A DNA stretch of 64,000 bases from Rhizobium sp. Root1220 (GCF_001426265.1 NZ_LMDG01000023.1:487014-551013); one strand, 5' to 3'; positions 1 through 9,351 are shown, counted from the stretch's first letter. Notes: generated by a model not told the origin, from the sequence alone. A program made the numbers and translations.

Positions 1-78
1 TACGACTAGGCAGGATTCGTTTCAATGCCGGATTCACTACCTGGATTGAAACGTGTGGACATCGGAAAGGCCGTCCTC

Positions 79-723
79 ATGAACTCTTCCTCGTTCAGAC
101 GCCAGGCGCCCGGTCGCACCTACGATTTGTTGCCACCAGAGCCCGCGGCGCGCACGACGCGCCACGCGCGCGCTGTCGACATTGCAGATGCCGAGTTTTT
201 CGTAATTGGTGCCGGTCGCACGCAATCCTTCGATGCCCGAAGTTTCAAGGACAACCGCAGGCGCTCTGTTATAGACCCGCCGGCATCGACCGGCATTGTG
301 GCATCGCTTGCGCGCGCCGGAGAAGGCTGGCTGCAGCAGGCGTCGCCGAGGATCTTCTTATTGTTCGTGTTTGCGGTTTCGCTGCTTGCTTTCAGTGTTT
401 CCGGTGGCTTCTCGAGCCTCTCGCCAGCCGAGACGGCTGCGTCCGGTTCGCCGCTGCATTTCACACATGTCACTTTGACGCCGCGGGATGCCAACGGCAT
501 GCGGGTGCTCCTGATCAACGGCATCGTCGACAACGACAGCCGGACGACGCAGGTGATACGTCCCATACGCGCCGACCTTTTCGTACGCGAGCAGCTGACC
601 GCAAGTGTCATCATCAACCCGCCGGTCGATGTCATCTATAGCGGGCAAAGCCGCGGTTTCTCGACCAGGGTCCAGTATGCCGGTGGAAAAATCCCGGAAG
701 TCCGGCTCTCCTTCATGCCGTGA
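79..723 (+). CDS. Single-pass membrane protein, DUF3426-like C-terminus
   Basis: A 214-residue protein of unknown function. About 100 polar, Arg-rich residues are followed by one transmembrane helix (roughly residues 95-115, ILLLFVFAVSLLAFSV-like) and then a C-terminal domain of beta character (FTHVTLTPRDANGMRVLLIN). This resembles the extracytoplasmic part of rhizobial proteins that carry an MJ0042 zinc ribbon at the N-terminus. No CxxC zinc ribbon is visible here, so the family link is inference. I chose the ATG at 79 over an in-frame ATG at 25 because GGAAAGG lies at a suitable distance upstream. It sits 63 bp before hpt on the same strand and may share its transcript. Confidence 0.75.
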   Translation: MNSSSFRRQAPGRTYDLLPPEPAARTTRHARAVDIADAEFFVIGAGRTQSFDARSFKDNRRRSVIDPPASTGIVASLARAGEGWLQQASPRIFLLFVFAVSLLAFSVSGGFSSLSPAETAASGSPLHFTHVTLTPRDANGMRVLLINGIVDNDSRTTQVIRPIRADLFVREQLTASVIINPPVDVIYSGQSRGFSTRVQYAGGKIPEVRLSFMP

Positions 724-786
724 GGGGTGCTTCCGCGTTCGCTTTGTGGTAACGGCTTGTGCTTCTTTTCATGGAGCAGCCTTCCA

Positions 787-1329
787 ATGCCCGTCGTGCG
801 CGGAAAAAACATCGAGCCACTTTTCACCGCCGAGCAGATTGCCGAGCGCAATCACGCCATCGCAAAGCAGATCGCGCAGGGCCCCACGAAGGATCTCCTG
901 GTTATCGCGATCCTGAAGGGCTCCTTCATTTTCGCGGCCGACCTTATCCGCGCGCTGCATGACAGCGGCCTTGCGCCCGAGGTCGAGTTCATCACGCTGT
1001 CGAGCTATGGAACGGGGACCGTTTCGCAAGGCGTGCGCATCGTCAAGGACATCGACAGTGACGTGAAGGACCGCGACGTTCTGCTGATCGACGATATTCT
1101 CGAATCCGGCCGTACGCTGCTGTTTGCCAAGGAACTGCTCTACGAACGCGGCGCCCGCCACGTCACTATCGCGGTGCTGCTCGACAAGAGCGTCAAGCGC
1201 AAGGAAAAGCTGGAAGCCGATTATGTCGGTTTCGAATGCCCGGACTATTTCGTCGTCGGTTACGGGATGGATGTGGCCTACGCTTTCCGCGAACTTCCGT
1301 TTGTAGGCGTCGTTACCGGCGACGCCTGA
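787..1329 (+). CDS. hpt: Hypoxanthine phosphoribosyltransferase
   Basis: A 180-residue cytoplasmic purine-salvage enzyme that joins hypoxanthine (and usually guanine) to PRPP to give IMP or GMP. The type I phosphoribosyltransferase signature DVLLIDDILESGRT is at residues about 97-110. LKGSF near residue 43 is the usual loop binding pyrophosphate. The length matches the family. An in-frame GTG at 727 would add 20 residues unlike the family N-terminus (MPVVRGKNIEPLF), so the ATG at 787 is preferred. It precedes cpdR with a gap of 117 bp that holds a CtrA-like box. Confidence 0.95.
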   Translation: MPVVRGKNIEPLFTAEQIAERNHAIAKQIAQGPTKDLLVIAILKGSFIFAADLIRALHDSGLAPEVEFITLSSYGTGTVSQGVRIVKDIDSDVKDRDVLLIDDILESGRTLLFAKELLYERGARHVTIAVLLDKSVKRKEKLEADYVGFECPDYFVVGYGMDVAYAFRELPFVGVVTGDA

Positions 1330-1351
1330 GTGTGCGGGACAAGACGGGTTG

Positions 1352-1359
1352 TTAACCAT
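1352..1359 (+). promoter_or_regulatory. CtrA-like box upstream of cpdR
   Basis: TTAACCAT (inside GTTAACCATC) is an exact copy of the short CtrA recognition octamer known from Caulobacter and other alphaproteobacteria. It lies 88 bp before the cpdR start in the only sizeable gap here. No second TTAA half at the classic N7 spacing is present. The site is a sequence match; its function is inferred from the known CtrA control of Caulobacter cpdR. Confidence 0.45.
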
Positions 1360-1446
1360 CCCGTCCATCGCTTGCCGATGTTTACCGAACGCAAAGGAAA
1401 GTCGTGTGATTTCCGTGCGGGGGCATGAAACGGAGCGATGCACACC

Positions 1447-1806
1447 ATGGCAAAAATTCTGATTACGGAAGACGAAGATTCGCTGCGCTCTTTCGTAGCC
1501 CGCGCGTTGCGCCTTGACGGTCATGAGACCGAGGAAGCCGCCGATGGTGCGGAGGGGCTGGAGAAGCTGAGAGACGGCGCCTACGATCTGCTGCTCTCTG
1601 ATATCCGCATGCCTGTCATGGACGGCATCGAACTGGCCCATCAGGCAAAAACCGCCTTTCCGGCGCTGAAGATCCTGTTGATGACCGGCTATGCCGAGCA
1701 GCGGGAGCGCGCCGACGATCTGGCGGAGAAGATCATCGATGTCGTTTCGAAGCCATTTGCCTTGCCGGATATCCGCAAGGCCGTTGCTCGCGCATTGGCT
1801 GCCTGA
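1447..1806 (+). CDS. cpdR: Single-domain response regulator CpdR
   Basis: A 119-residue receiver-only response regulator. In alphaproteobacteria CpdR is phosphorylated by the CckA–ChpT relay. In its unphosphorylated form it delivers ClpXP to the cell pole for degradation of CtrA and other substrates. All receiver residues are visible: acidic pair E8/D9 (with D11), phospho-acceptor D52 in LLLSDIRMP, T80 in LLMTGYAE, and K102 in VVSKPF. There is no output domain. The start at 1447 (MAKILITEDE) fits the family better than the ATG at 1438. Rhizobia can carry two cpdR paralogues; this one, next to hpt, has the context of cpdR1. That assignment is inference. Confidence 0.93.
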   Translation: MAKILITEDEDSLRSFVARALRLDGHETEEAADGAEGLEKLRDGAYDLLLSDIRMPVMDGIELAHQAKTAFPALKILLMTGYAEQRERADDLAEKIIDVVSKPFALPDIRKAVARALAA

Positions 1807-1837
1807 CACGGCTGCGGCGGCAATCCAATCAGGACGT

Positions 1838-2287
1838 TCACGGCTGGTCCGGGATGAATTTTCCCTCGTAGCGCACGCGGAAATTCCGGCGCTGGAAATC
1901 CTGCTGGAAGCAAACGAAAATCAGTTCGATATCGGCGAGGCTGTCGCGCTTGTGGAGTAGGCTGAGCGTTACCACGATGACACCAGCATAGCCGCGTGTG
2001 AGCTTGAATGCAGCATTGCGGATGGCGTTCGCCTCCGCATCCTGCCGGTCGTCCCGCCGCTCGTAGACGACCCAGAAGCGACAGATATCCCAGGTTGAAC
2101 GGAGGACTTCGGTAATTTCCGTCTGGAATTGCTCAGCATGCATGCCGGGCGCCCAGGAAAGCGTCCGCTCGCCTTCGTCCGCCACGATGTTTAGGTAGCC
2201 GTCATAATCGCTGGTTCCGACGAGCGCATCCTCGATCATCTGGAACGCCGTGTTTTCGCCGATTACCGTCTTGAAGAGAATTGCCAT
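1838..2287 (-). CDS. Conserved hypothetical cytosolic protein
   Basis: A 149-residue protein with no domain I recognise. The sequence is globular and acidic, with a Trp-rich stretch around residues 65-75 (RSTWDICRFWVVYERRDDR) and no signal peptide or membrane helix. The ATG at 2287 was chosen because upstream residues in the same frame look non-coding. No clear Shine–Dalgarno sequence precedes it, so the start is uncertain. It converges on cpdR, with 31 bp between their ends. Confidence 0.6.
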   Translation of the reverse strand: MAILFKTVIGENTAFQMIEDALVGTSDYDGYLNIVADEGERTLSWAPGMHAEQFQTEITEVLRSTWDICRFWVVYERRDDRQDAEANAIRNAAFKLTRGYAGVIVVTLSLLHKRDSLADIELIFVCFQQDFQRRNFRVRYEGKFIPDQP

Positions 2288-2434
2288 CGAATCGCTGTCG
2301 TTATTCGCCTGTAGTTTGACACTACGAAGCTTTTGCCAAGCAGGAATAGTCCTGGGCAAGGAAATTCGATCGACCTTGGTGGTCGCGCACCAGGTACGAC
2401 GCGTCGGATATTCGGGTGACAACCGACCAGGACG

Positions 2435-2755
2435 CTATTTGTAGTGCGGGCACGCCATGTCCTGGCTGGCACCGCTATTTCCGCCAAGGGGTTGCAGCGA
2501 GCCAGGCACCGGCCGAAGCGGGCAGCCGGCCGGCCGAGTCCTTGATGAACCGCGGTGGGGTGAAATACTGCCGGTTGTTTCGGTGCTGTACAGGTGGCTT
2601 TGGCGGCGATAATTCGGGCTGTAGTTCTCGGCAGCCATCGACTTGCCCCCGCTATCGATCGTGGCAAAACCGCCAAGATCTATCGCATTCGCAGTGTTCA
2701 CGCTCATGCCGATGCCAATAGCGATCGCTAAGATCGGCTTCCATTCGGCTTTCAT
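2435..2755 (-). CDS. Small secreted protein of unknown function
   Basis: A 106-residue product with a classic Sec signal peptide: Lys near the N-terminus, the core ILAIAIGIGMSV, and probable cleavage after ANA near residue 24. The mature part contains tyrosines and arginines (ENYSPNYRRQSHLYSTETTGSIS) and then a Pro/Gly/Arg-rich tail ending MACPHYK. GGG lies upstream of the ATG. The signal peptide supports a real gene. The tail has odd composition and could follow a frameshift, though I found no better alternative frame. Confidence 0.5.
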   Translation of the reverse strand: MKAEWKPILAIAIGIGMSVNTANAIDLGGFATIDSGGKSMAAENYSPNYRRQSHLYSTETTGSISPHRGSSRTRPAGCPLRPVPGSLQPLGGNSGASQDMACPHYK

Positions 2756-2860
2756 CGGAATACCCTTGACTCAACGTGTTGCGCCAAAGGCAAAATAGAA
2801 CGAACTGGCGTTCGGGAAAGCCGTTCTCACGCTATCGTGACCCATATTGGGACGGATTGC

Positions 2861-5602
2861 TTACTGAATGTCCAGCAACCGTTCTAAATACCGTCGCTCG
2901 ATCTCCTGCGAAGGGTTGTTGCCAAGCTTCTCACGGATGGCGTCCAGAATTTCTCTGGCGCGCTGCACATCGATTTCGTCCGGTACCTTCACCTGATCCC
3001 CAAAATCCGGTCCGTCTGCCCGGCGGGGCCGGCCGAGCGGGTCACGGCCATTCTGGTTGCCCTGTCCGACCTGCCCTTGCGGCCCTTGTCCCTGTTGTCC
3101 CTGCATTGCCTGCATCATCTGGCTCATCATATCGCGAGCGCCCTGGCGGAGCGCTTCCAGCGCACGGCCTTGGCCCTGAACGGCCGGTTCACCGCGACCC
3201 TGGCCGAGCTCTCGGCCGGCGCCTTCCATCTCACGTTGCGCTTGACCAAATCCCTGGCCGGGCTTCATTCCCATGTCGCCGAGGCCCTTTTGCAATTCAC
3301 CCAGCTGCTTGCCGAGCTCGTCCTGCCTGAAGCGCAGTTGTTTCAAGGCCTCACGCAACTGTTCAGCCGTCATCTGATCGGAGGGCGACTGTCCCTGTTG
3401 ATCCTGCTGCCCTTGCTGACCCTGCTGCTGGTCCTGGGGCATGCCGTCATTGTCCATTGGCATATCGTCCAGCAGCGGGTCGTTCATGCCCATGTTGGGG
3501 TCGCCGCGTTGCATGCGGTCCCGCAATTGCTGATCCAGTTTGAAGGTTTCTTCCATAAGCTTCTGCTGGTCGCGCAGAATCTGGCCAAGCTTGTCCATCT
3601 GCTGGCGCATCTGGCTGTTGTCCTGACCCTGTTGGCCCTGCTGGGGACGGCCCGCCTGCAGGTTGTTCATCATGCGCTGCAACTCTGACAGCATTTGCTG
3701 TGCCGCGTCTCGATTGCCCGAGCGCGCCAGATTCTCGATCTGGTCCATCATCCGCTCCAGATCCTGTTGCCGGATCATGTTCTGGGCGTTCTGGTTCGGC
3801 TGCATCGGCGCATTCTGCATGCGTTGCGCGAGTTCCTTCATATAGTCCTGCATCGCCTTGCGCAGTTCGTCCATGAGTTTCTTGACCTCGGCATCCGGCG
3901 CATTGCGTTGAAGGGCGTCGGCAAGATTCTGCTGGGCATTGCGCAGGTTGCGCTCGGCCTGCGACAGGTCACCGTCTTCCATGCCGACGGCGATATCCCA
4001 GAGATAGTCCGCGGTATCCTTCAGCGCTTCGTCGCCCTTTGCCAGCTTCATTCGCGCCAGGGCCGATTCCAGCAGCAGGTAATTGGTCAGGTTGGGGATC
4101 GTCTCTTCCGGGCGGATCGTCAGCGCTTCGTTCAGCGCGACGGCCTCCGGCATTTTGCCGGTATCGAGAGCGAAGACCTGACGCTCCTCGGCAACGGCCG
4201 CGGCAAGGGGCTCGTTGAACGGCCGGCTGGGCAGCGTCATTTCGTGCGGCGGACTGCGGCCGGTCTGGCCAGCGGCATCCTTGGCGACCAAGGTGATGCG
4301 CACGCGCTTGCCGGCGAGCGGATGCTCGGTGAGGTTCTTGCTGGTCAGCCCTTTCGCATCGCGTGCATTGCGACGGGGAATATCGAGACGATAGTCCGGC
4401 AACGGATAGAGCGGGGTCGCCGTCGGATCGGATTCGACAGGGACGATCTCGGCATGCGCCTCCTGGACGCCGTAGTCGTCCTTGATGGTAAAGCCGATTT
4501 CGAGAGCGCCGTTGACGGTCGGTTTGGGAATGCCGTTGAATGCTATCTCCGGCGCCTTGTCCGGAATGACGTTGAAAGTCCACGTGCGCCCGTTGACCTC
4601 AAGCGTGCCATTCTCCTCGAGTTTCATCAGGTGCGTGCTCGCCACCAAGGCAGGGTTTGCAACTGCCGCACCATCAGGCTGTCCCGCTTGAGCGTCAGTC
4701 TGTTTGGGGTCGTCCTGGGCAGCAATCTCCTGTGCCTGCCCGTCCTCACGCTTGAAGAGTACTTTTTCTGCGGCCTTGCCGCCGCTGACCCGTACCGTGA
4801 GATTCGAAAGCTGCGGAATCCTGATGGCGGTCTGTTCGGTGCCGGTCGCGGTCAGGTAAACTGGGGCGCGCCCGGTATAGGCAGGCGGAGTGACCCAGGC
4901 ATCGATGCGAACCGTCGGGTCACTTGCCTGTGGCTCGGGTCGCGGTTGCAGCGCATCGGCAATCGATCCGCCGTTCGTCGACAGCGAATAGGCAAAAGCG
5001 GTCGCCACCAGCAGAGCTGGAATGGTGCGCAATGCCAGGCGGTCATGGTTGGCGATTTCGGGACGCGGGAACCCGGCGTCGAGCGCGGCGATCTTTTCCG
5101 CCATCCGCGTCTGGTGTTCCCTCCAGAGGGCGCGTGCGAACGGCGTATCGAAGGCGGGTTCGTCCTCCTGCACGGCGACCGGTTGGTGCGGCAGGCCGTT
5201 GCGCTGTTCGAGCAGCCGATCGGCGGCGGCGACATCCGGCCAGCGCACTTTGCGGAACGGCAGCAGCGCGGCAACAATACCGGCGCCGAAGGCAGCGAGC
5301 AGGGCAATACGCGCCCAATCGGGCGTGTGGCGGAAGATGCCGAACCAGGAAATCGAGAGATAGAGTGCGACCAGCGAAAGAACCGGCAGCAACAGAGGAA
5401 GGGCCTGTTCCGACAGCAGCACGATCCGCGCCAGAAAACGCTTCGCCGCAACCAGTCGCGCCAAGGACGGCCTCAGGGCAAATGCACCTTTTTTCTCCGT
5501 GCTGGAGCTCTTCTTCAATCCGGTCTCCGCGATCTGGCGTTCATGGGGCAGAGGGCGCTTCCGGCGATTGCTGGGCAATTCGCTCTTCGCAAAGGATAAC
5601 AT
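2861..5602 (-). CDS. TIGR02302 / DUF4175 family membrane protein
   Basis: About 913 residues. Two membrane helices lie near the N-terminus (LLLPVLSLVALYLSISWF and IALLAAFGAGIVAALLPF), a third hydrophobic segment is near residue 200 (TIPALLVATAFAYSLS), then comes a long periplasmic region with Ig/FN3-like strands. An alpha-helical segment follows (about 520-640). The last part, about residues 630-860, is very rich in Gln, Met, Gly and Asp (MDQIENLARSGNRDAAQQML, then repeated GQQGQ runs). The family is known in alphaproteobacteria but has no assigned biochemical role; an envelope function is inference. It lies 90 bp downstream of lysA on the same strand. A TTG at 5626 is an alternative start. 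Confidence 0.88.
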   Translation of the reverse strand: MLSFAKSELPSNRRKRPLPHERQIAETGLKKSSSTEKKGAFALRPSLARLVAAKRFLARIVLLSEQALPLLLPVLSLVALYLSISWFGIFRHTPDWARIALLAAFGAGIVAALLPFRKVRWPDVAAADRLLEQRNGLPHQPVAVQEDEPAFDTPFARALWREHQTRMAEKIAALDAGFPRPEIANHDRLALRTIPALLVATAFAYSLSTNGGSIADALQPRPEPQASDPTVRIDAWVTPPAYTGRAPVYLTATGTEQTAIRIPQLSNLTVRVSGGKAAEKVLFKREDGQAQEIAAQDDPKQTDAQAGQPDGAAVANPALVASTHLMKLEENGTLEVNGRTWTFNVIPDKAPEIAFNGIPKPTVNGALEIGFTIKDDYGVQEAHAEIVPVESDPTATPLYPLPDYRLDIPRRNARDAKGLTSKNLTEHPLAGKRVRITLVAKDAAGQTGRSPPHEMTLPSRPFNEPLAAAVAEERQVFALDTGKMPEAVALNEALTIRPEETIPNLTNYLLLESALARMKLAKGDEALKDTADYLWDIAVGMEDGDLSQAERNLRNAQQNLADALQRNAPDAEVKKLMDELRKAMQDYMKELAQRMQNAPMQPNQNAQNMIRQQDLERMMDQIENLARSGNRDAAQQMLSELQRMMNNLQAGRPQQGQQGQDNSQMRQQMDKLGQILRDQQKLMEETFKLDQQLRDRMQRGDPNMGMNDPLLDDMPMDNDGMPQDQQQGQQGQQDQQGQSPSDQMTAEQLREALKQLRFRQDELGKQLGELQKGLGDMGMKPGQGFGQAQREMEGAGRELGQGRGEPAVQGQGRALEALRQGARDMMSQMMQAMQGQQGQGPQGQVGQGNQNGRDPLGRPRRADGPDFGDQVKVPDEIDVQRAREILDAIREKLGNNPSQEIERRYLERLLDIQ

Positions 5603-5692
5603 TCTTTGTGGCGAAGGCGAGGGCAAGCGCCGGGCAATGCCGGTTTTTCACGCCGGGTCGCCAAAAAGTGATGGCCCAGGCAGCGAGGCCCC

Positions 5693-6961
5693 TCAGGCCA
5701 GCCAAGCCGGTACGGAGTCGAGGGCGATCAGTTCCTCATAGGTGCCGCGCGGCCGAATCACGTGGAATTCACTGCCCTTGACCAGCACTTCCGGGACCAG
5801 CAGACGGCTGTTGTAGGTGCCCGCCTGCACAGCACCATAGGCGCCCGCAGAGCTGACCGCGAACAGGTCGCCCGGCTTCGGCATTGCCATTTCGCGGTCG
5901 AGCGCAAGGTAGTCGCCGGTCTCGCAGACCGGGCCGACGATATCGGCCTTGATACGCGGGGCGTTGGCAGCGGAGATCACCACGGGGCGGATCTCGTGAT
6001 AGGCCTCGTAGAGCGTCGGGCGAATGAGGTCATTCATGGCGGCGTCAACAATGACGAACGTCTTCTCGCCGCCGTCCTTCACATAGAGAACTTCCGTCAC
6101 CAGGATGCCGGCGTTGCCGACGATCAGGCGACCGGGCTCCATGACGATCCTGCAGTCCAGGCCGCGCAGATTGTTCTTGACGATCACCGCATAGGCTTCG
6201 GGGGATGGTGGCGGGTTGTTGTCAGCCCGGTATGGAATGCCGAGACCCCCGCCGACATCGACGTGGTGGATATCGTGGCCGTCGGCGCGCAGCGTGTCGA
6301 CAAGGTCGCGCAGCATCCGGAAGGCGTCGTCGAATGGCTGCAAATCGGTGATCTGGCTACCGATGTGCATGTCGATGCCGGTCACTTCGATGCCGGGAAG
6401 GCCAGCCGCGCGGGCATAGACGGCGCGGGCGCGTTCGGCGGAAATGCCAAACTTGTTTTCTTTCTTGCCGGTCGAGATCTTTGCATGGGTCCTGGCGTCC
6501 ACGTCCGGATTGATGCGGAACGAGACCGGAGCCTTCTTGCCCGCCGCGATGGCGCGCTGGTTGAGGATTTCGAGTTCCGGCTCGGATTCGACGTTGAAGC
6601 AGTAGATGCCTGCCTCCAGCGCAAAGTCCATTTCGCGCGGCGTCTTTCCGACACCGGAGAACATGATGCGGCTCGCCGGGATGCCGGCGGCAAGCGCGCG
6701 GCGCAGTTCGCCTTCGGAGACCACGTCGATGCCGGCGCCGAGATTGCCCAGCGTCTTCAGAACCGCCTGGTTCGAGTTCGCCTTCATGGCATAGCAGACC
6801 ATAGAATCGATGTCGCCGAAGGCTTCGGCGAAGACGCGGTAGTGGCGCTCGAGCGTTGCCGTCGAATAGCAATAGAAGGGTGTGCCGACGCCCTTGGCAA
6901 TGTCCGGAACGGGAACGTTCTCGACGTAGAGGATGCCGTCGCGGTACTCGAAATGGTTCAC
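5693..6961 (-). CDS. lysA: Diaminopimelate decarboxylase
   Basis: A 422-residue PLP enzyme of fold type III catalysing the last step of lysine synthesis: meso-diaminopimelate to L-lysine plus CO2. The pyridoxal lysine is K60 in MVCYAMKANSN. HVDVGGGLGI gives the glycine-rich phosphate loop. GPVCETGDYLA carries the conserved Cys-Glu-Thr of the C-terminal domain that completes the dimer active site. The length matches the family. It starts 12 bp after the LptM-like gene and probably shares a transcript with argH upstream. Confidence 0.97.
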   Translation of the reverse strand: MNHFEYRDGILYVENVPVPDIAKGVGTPFYCYSTATLERHYRVFAEAFGDIDSMVCYAMKANSNQAVLKTLGNLGAGIDVVSEGELRRALAAGIPASRIMFSGVGKTPREMDFALEAGIYCFNVESEPELEILNQRAIAAGKKAPVSFRINPDVDARTHAKISTGKKENKFGISAERARAVYARAAGLPGIEVTGIDMHIGSQITDLQPFDDAFRMLRDLVDTLRADGHDIHHVDVGGGLGIPYRADNNPPPSPEAYAVIVKNNLRGLDCRIVMEPGRLIVGNAGILVTEVLYVKDGGEKTFVIVDAAMNDLIRPTLYEAYHEIRPVVISAANAPRIKADIVGPVCETGDYLALDREMAMPKPGDLFAVSSAGAYGAVQAGTYNSRLLVPEVLVKGSEFHVIRPRGTYEELIALDSVPAWLA

Positions 6962-6973
6962 TGGAGTGGCCTG

Positions 6974-7168
6974 TTAAAGAAGGGGATCGAGGAAGAAGGG
7001 CCTGTCCACGCTGCCGGGCTGCTGCGTCGGTTTGGACGAGTCGCCGCCCCTGGTTGCCTGCACGCTCGGTGGATCGAGATCGCCCTTGCGTCCGCATCCG
7101 GCGACGGCGAGGCCGATCACGGCGAAAACAACCGTCAGGCGGATGATCTGCGGCAAGCTGGTCTGCAT
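6974..7168 (-). CDS. Small LptM/YifL-like lipoprotein
   Basis: A 64-residue lipoprotein. A hydrophobic signal (LTVVFAVIGLAVAGC) ends in the lipobox LAVAGC, so Cys is lipidated near residue 25. The sequence after it, GRKGDLDPP, matches the short conserved motif of the YifL/LptM group, whose E. coli member aids LptD maturation and also neighbours a lysine-pathway gene (dapF). The remaining tail is Pro/Ser/Gln-rich and likely disordered. AAGAGGA precedes the ATG at 7168. Function by homology is moderate confidence; the lipoprotein call is direct. Confidence 0.82.
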   Translation of the reverse strand: MQTSLPQIIRLTVVFAVIGLAVAGCGRKGDLDPPSVQATRGGDSSKPTQQPGSVDRPFFLDPLL

Positions 7169-7245
7169 GGGATTCCTCTTGGAGCGGCACCGATGGACAC
7201 CTTCATAGCGAAGTTTATCCACCTTGTGCACCCCGATTGTTCGGG

Positions 7246-8646
7246 TCAGTTTCGGGCGCGCCAGTAGGCGATCTGCTTGCGCACTTCCGAGGGTGCCGTG
7301 CCGCCGAAACTCTTGCGGCTGGCGACCGATGCCTCGACGGTCAGCACGTCGTAGACCTTGTCCGTAATCGCGGAATTGATCGCCTGCAGATCGGCAAGCG
7401 GCAGCTCGGCCAGGTCGCATCCCTTGCTTTCTGCAAGCGCCACGGCGCGCCCGGTGACATGGTGGGCGTCGCGGAAAGGGAGGCCTGCTTCGCGCACCAG
7501 CCAGTCGGCGAGATCGGTGGCGGTGGAATAGCCGGTGCCGGCTGCGGCCTTCATGTGGGCGGTATTGATCGTCAGGTCGCGAACCATGCCGGTCATCGCA
7601 GCGATTGCCAGTTCCAGGCTCTCGGCGGCGTCGAAGACCTGTTCCTTGTCTTCCTGCATGTCCTTGGAATAGGCGAGCGGCAGCCCCTTCATGATCGTCA
7701 GCAGCGCGATGAGCGAGCCGTTGATACGGCCGGTCTTGGCGCGCACCAGCTCGGCGGCATCCGGGTTCTTCTTCTGCGGCATGATCGAGGAGCCGGTGGA
7801 GAACGCATCCGACAGGCGCACGAAGCCGAACTGCGGCGTCGACCAGATGACGATCTCTTCGGCGAGACGCGACAGGTGCATGGCGCAGATGGCGGCCAGC
7901 GCCAGGAACTCGATGGCGAAGTCACGGTCTGAAACAGTGTCGATCGAATTGCGGGTCGGTTCGCGGAAGCCGAGTGCCTTCGCCGTCATGTGGCGGTCGA
8001 TCGGATAGCCGGTGCCGGCGAGGGCGGCAGCACCGATCGGGCTCTCGTCCAGATGCTCGATGGCGTGGCGAACGCGCGAGCGGTCGCGGCCGAACATTTC
8101 GACATAGGCCATGCAGTGGTGTCCGAAGGTGACGGGCTGGGCGGTCTGCAGATGGGTGAAGCCGGGCATGACGGTGTCGGCATGCTCTTCGGCGCGGTCG
8201 AGGAAGGCTGCGATCAGGCTGGTCAGCAGCTGCTCGGTCTTCTCAAGCTCTTCCTTGACCCAGAGGCGGAAATCGAGCGCCACCTGGTCGTTGCGCGAGC
8301 GGGCGGTGTGCAGGCGGCCGGCGGCCGTGCCGATCAGTGTCGCCAGGCGCGCTTCGACATTCATGTGGATGTCTTCGAGCTTGCGGGAGAATTCGAAATT
8401 GCCGCTCTCGATCTCTGACAAGATCGTGTTTAGCCCTTGAACGATCTTGTCTTTATCCTCGGCCGAAATGATGCCCTGGTGGGCAAGCATGGTGGCGTGG
8501 GCGATCGATCCCCGGATGTCCTGGGCAAACAGCTTCTTGTCGAAACCGATCGAGGCATTTATCTCCTCCATGATCGCATCGGGACCGGACGCGAAACGTC
8601 CGCCCCACATCTGGTTGGAGGATTTGGTGTCCGTGCTGTCGGCCAT
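7246..8646 (-). CDS. argH: Argininosuccinate lyase
   Basis: A 466-residue cytoplasmic enzyme that cleaves argininosuccinate to arginine and fumarate. It shows [10 protein letters not shown] at the start, the HxQ-bearing [13 protein letters not shown], and the superfamily signature [12 protein letters not shown] with the catalytic serine loop. The start at 8646 ([18 protein letters not shown]) gives the family length; longer in-frame extensions are non-homologous. It is divergent from tlpA with only 42 bp between the starts, and is the first gene of the argH–lipoprotein–lysA–TIGR02302 run. Confidence 0.97.
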   Translation of the reverse strand: MADSTDTKSSNQMWGGRFASGPDAIMEEINASIGFDKKLFAQDIRGSIAHATMLAHQGIISAEDKDKIVQGLNTILSEIESGNFEFSRKLEDIHMNVEARLATLIGTAAGRLHTARSRNDQVALDFRLWVKEELEKTEQLLTSLIAAFLDRAEEHADTVMPGFTHLQTAQPVTFGHHCMAYVEMFGRDRSRVRHAIEHLDESPIGAAALAGTGYPIDRHMTAKALGFREPTRNSIDTVSDRDFAIEFLALAAICAMHLSRLAEEIVIWSTPQFGFVRLSDAFSTGSSIMPQKKNPDAAELVRAKTGRINGSLIALLTIMKGLPLAYSKDMQEDKEQVFDAAESLELAIAAMTGMVRDLTINTAHMKAAAGTGYSTATDLADWLVREAGLPFRDAHHVTGRAVALAESKGCDLAELPLADLQAINSAITDKVYDVLTVEASVASRKSFGGTAPSEVRKQIAYWRARN

Positions 8647-8688
8647 GAAAGATGCCTGCCTTGAAGAACGCGTGTCCTGGAGAATGAA

Positions 8689-9351
8689 ATGACAACAAGA
8701 ACGCCCTTGCGCCTGCCATCCCTGAAACTGGTTGGGATCGCGGTCGTCGCAGGCATCATTGCCGGTGCGGCAGCGGTTTACATCAGTGAAGCCGGGTATG
8801 GCAATGGCGGCGCTCAAACGGCATCCGCCGAGTGCGCGGCAACCAGGGACACGGCGGCCAGGATTACGCCGTTGCTGACAGGGCAGGTGGCGGCGATGGT
8901 TGCTGCCGACCAGCCGCGTCGGCTGACGGCTGTCTCCTTCAAGGGTGCCGACGGCAAACCGATGACGCTCGACAAATTTGCCGGCAAGACCGTGCTGTTC
9001 AATCTCTGGGCAACGTGGTGCGTGCCCTGCCGCGAGGAGATGCCGGCGTTGAATGCGCTCGAACGCGAGATGGGCAGCGACAAGTTCCAGGTCGTGGCGG
9101 TCAATATCGACACCGGCGACGACGAAAAGCCGAAGGCGTTCCTTGCCGAAACCGGGGTCGATGCGCTGCAGCTCTATCGCGACAACACCATCGACGTCTT
9201 CAACGACCTGAAGAAGGAAGGGCTGGCATTCGGGTTGCCGGTCACGCTTCTGATCGACGGCAAGGGCTGCCTGATTTCGGCGATGAACGGGCCTGCTGCT
9301 TGGGATAGCGACGAGGCGAAGGCGCTGATCAAGGGCGCGATCGGCGTGTGA
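8689..9351 (+). CDS. tlpA: Thiol:disulfide interchange protein TlpA
   Basis: A 220-residue membrane-anchored periplasmic thioredoxin-like reductase. One N-terminal helix ([19 protein letters not shown], residues about 12-32) anchors it. The thioredoxin fold carries the active site WCVPC (within [14 protein letters not shown]) and the cis-Pro loop GLPVTLLID. TlpA proteins reduce CcmG/Sco-type partners for cytochrome c and cytochrome oxidase CuA assembly. It is divergent from argH; the same neighbourhood is common in Rhizobiaceae. Confidence 0.92.
   Translation: MTTRTPLRLPSLKLVGIAVVAGIIAGAAAVYISEAGYGNGGAQTASAECAATRDTAARITPLLTGQVAAMVAADQPRRLTAVSFKGADGKPMTLDKFAGKTVLFNLWATWCVPCREEMPALNALEREMGSDKFQVVAVNIDTGDDEKPKAFLAETGVDALQLYRDNTIDVFNDLKKEGLAFGLPVTLLIDGKGCLISAMNGPAAWDSDEAKALIKGAIGV

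Noticed and set aside
769..1809. Minus-strand open frame opposite hpt and cpdR
   Set aside because: It spans two confident genes on the other strand and shows no family motif.
3695..5599. 634-residue plus-strand open frame opposite TIGR02302
   Set aside because: It lies wholly antisense to a recognised family; the composition (many Arg/Gly/Arg-Gln) is typical of a shadow in GC-rich DNA.
5762..7267. 501-residue open frame opposite lysA
   Set aside because: Antisense to a certain gene with all catalytic motifs; no domain or RBS.
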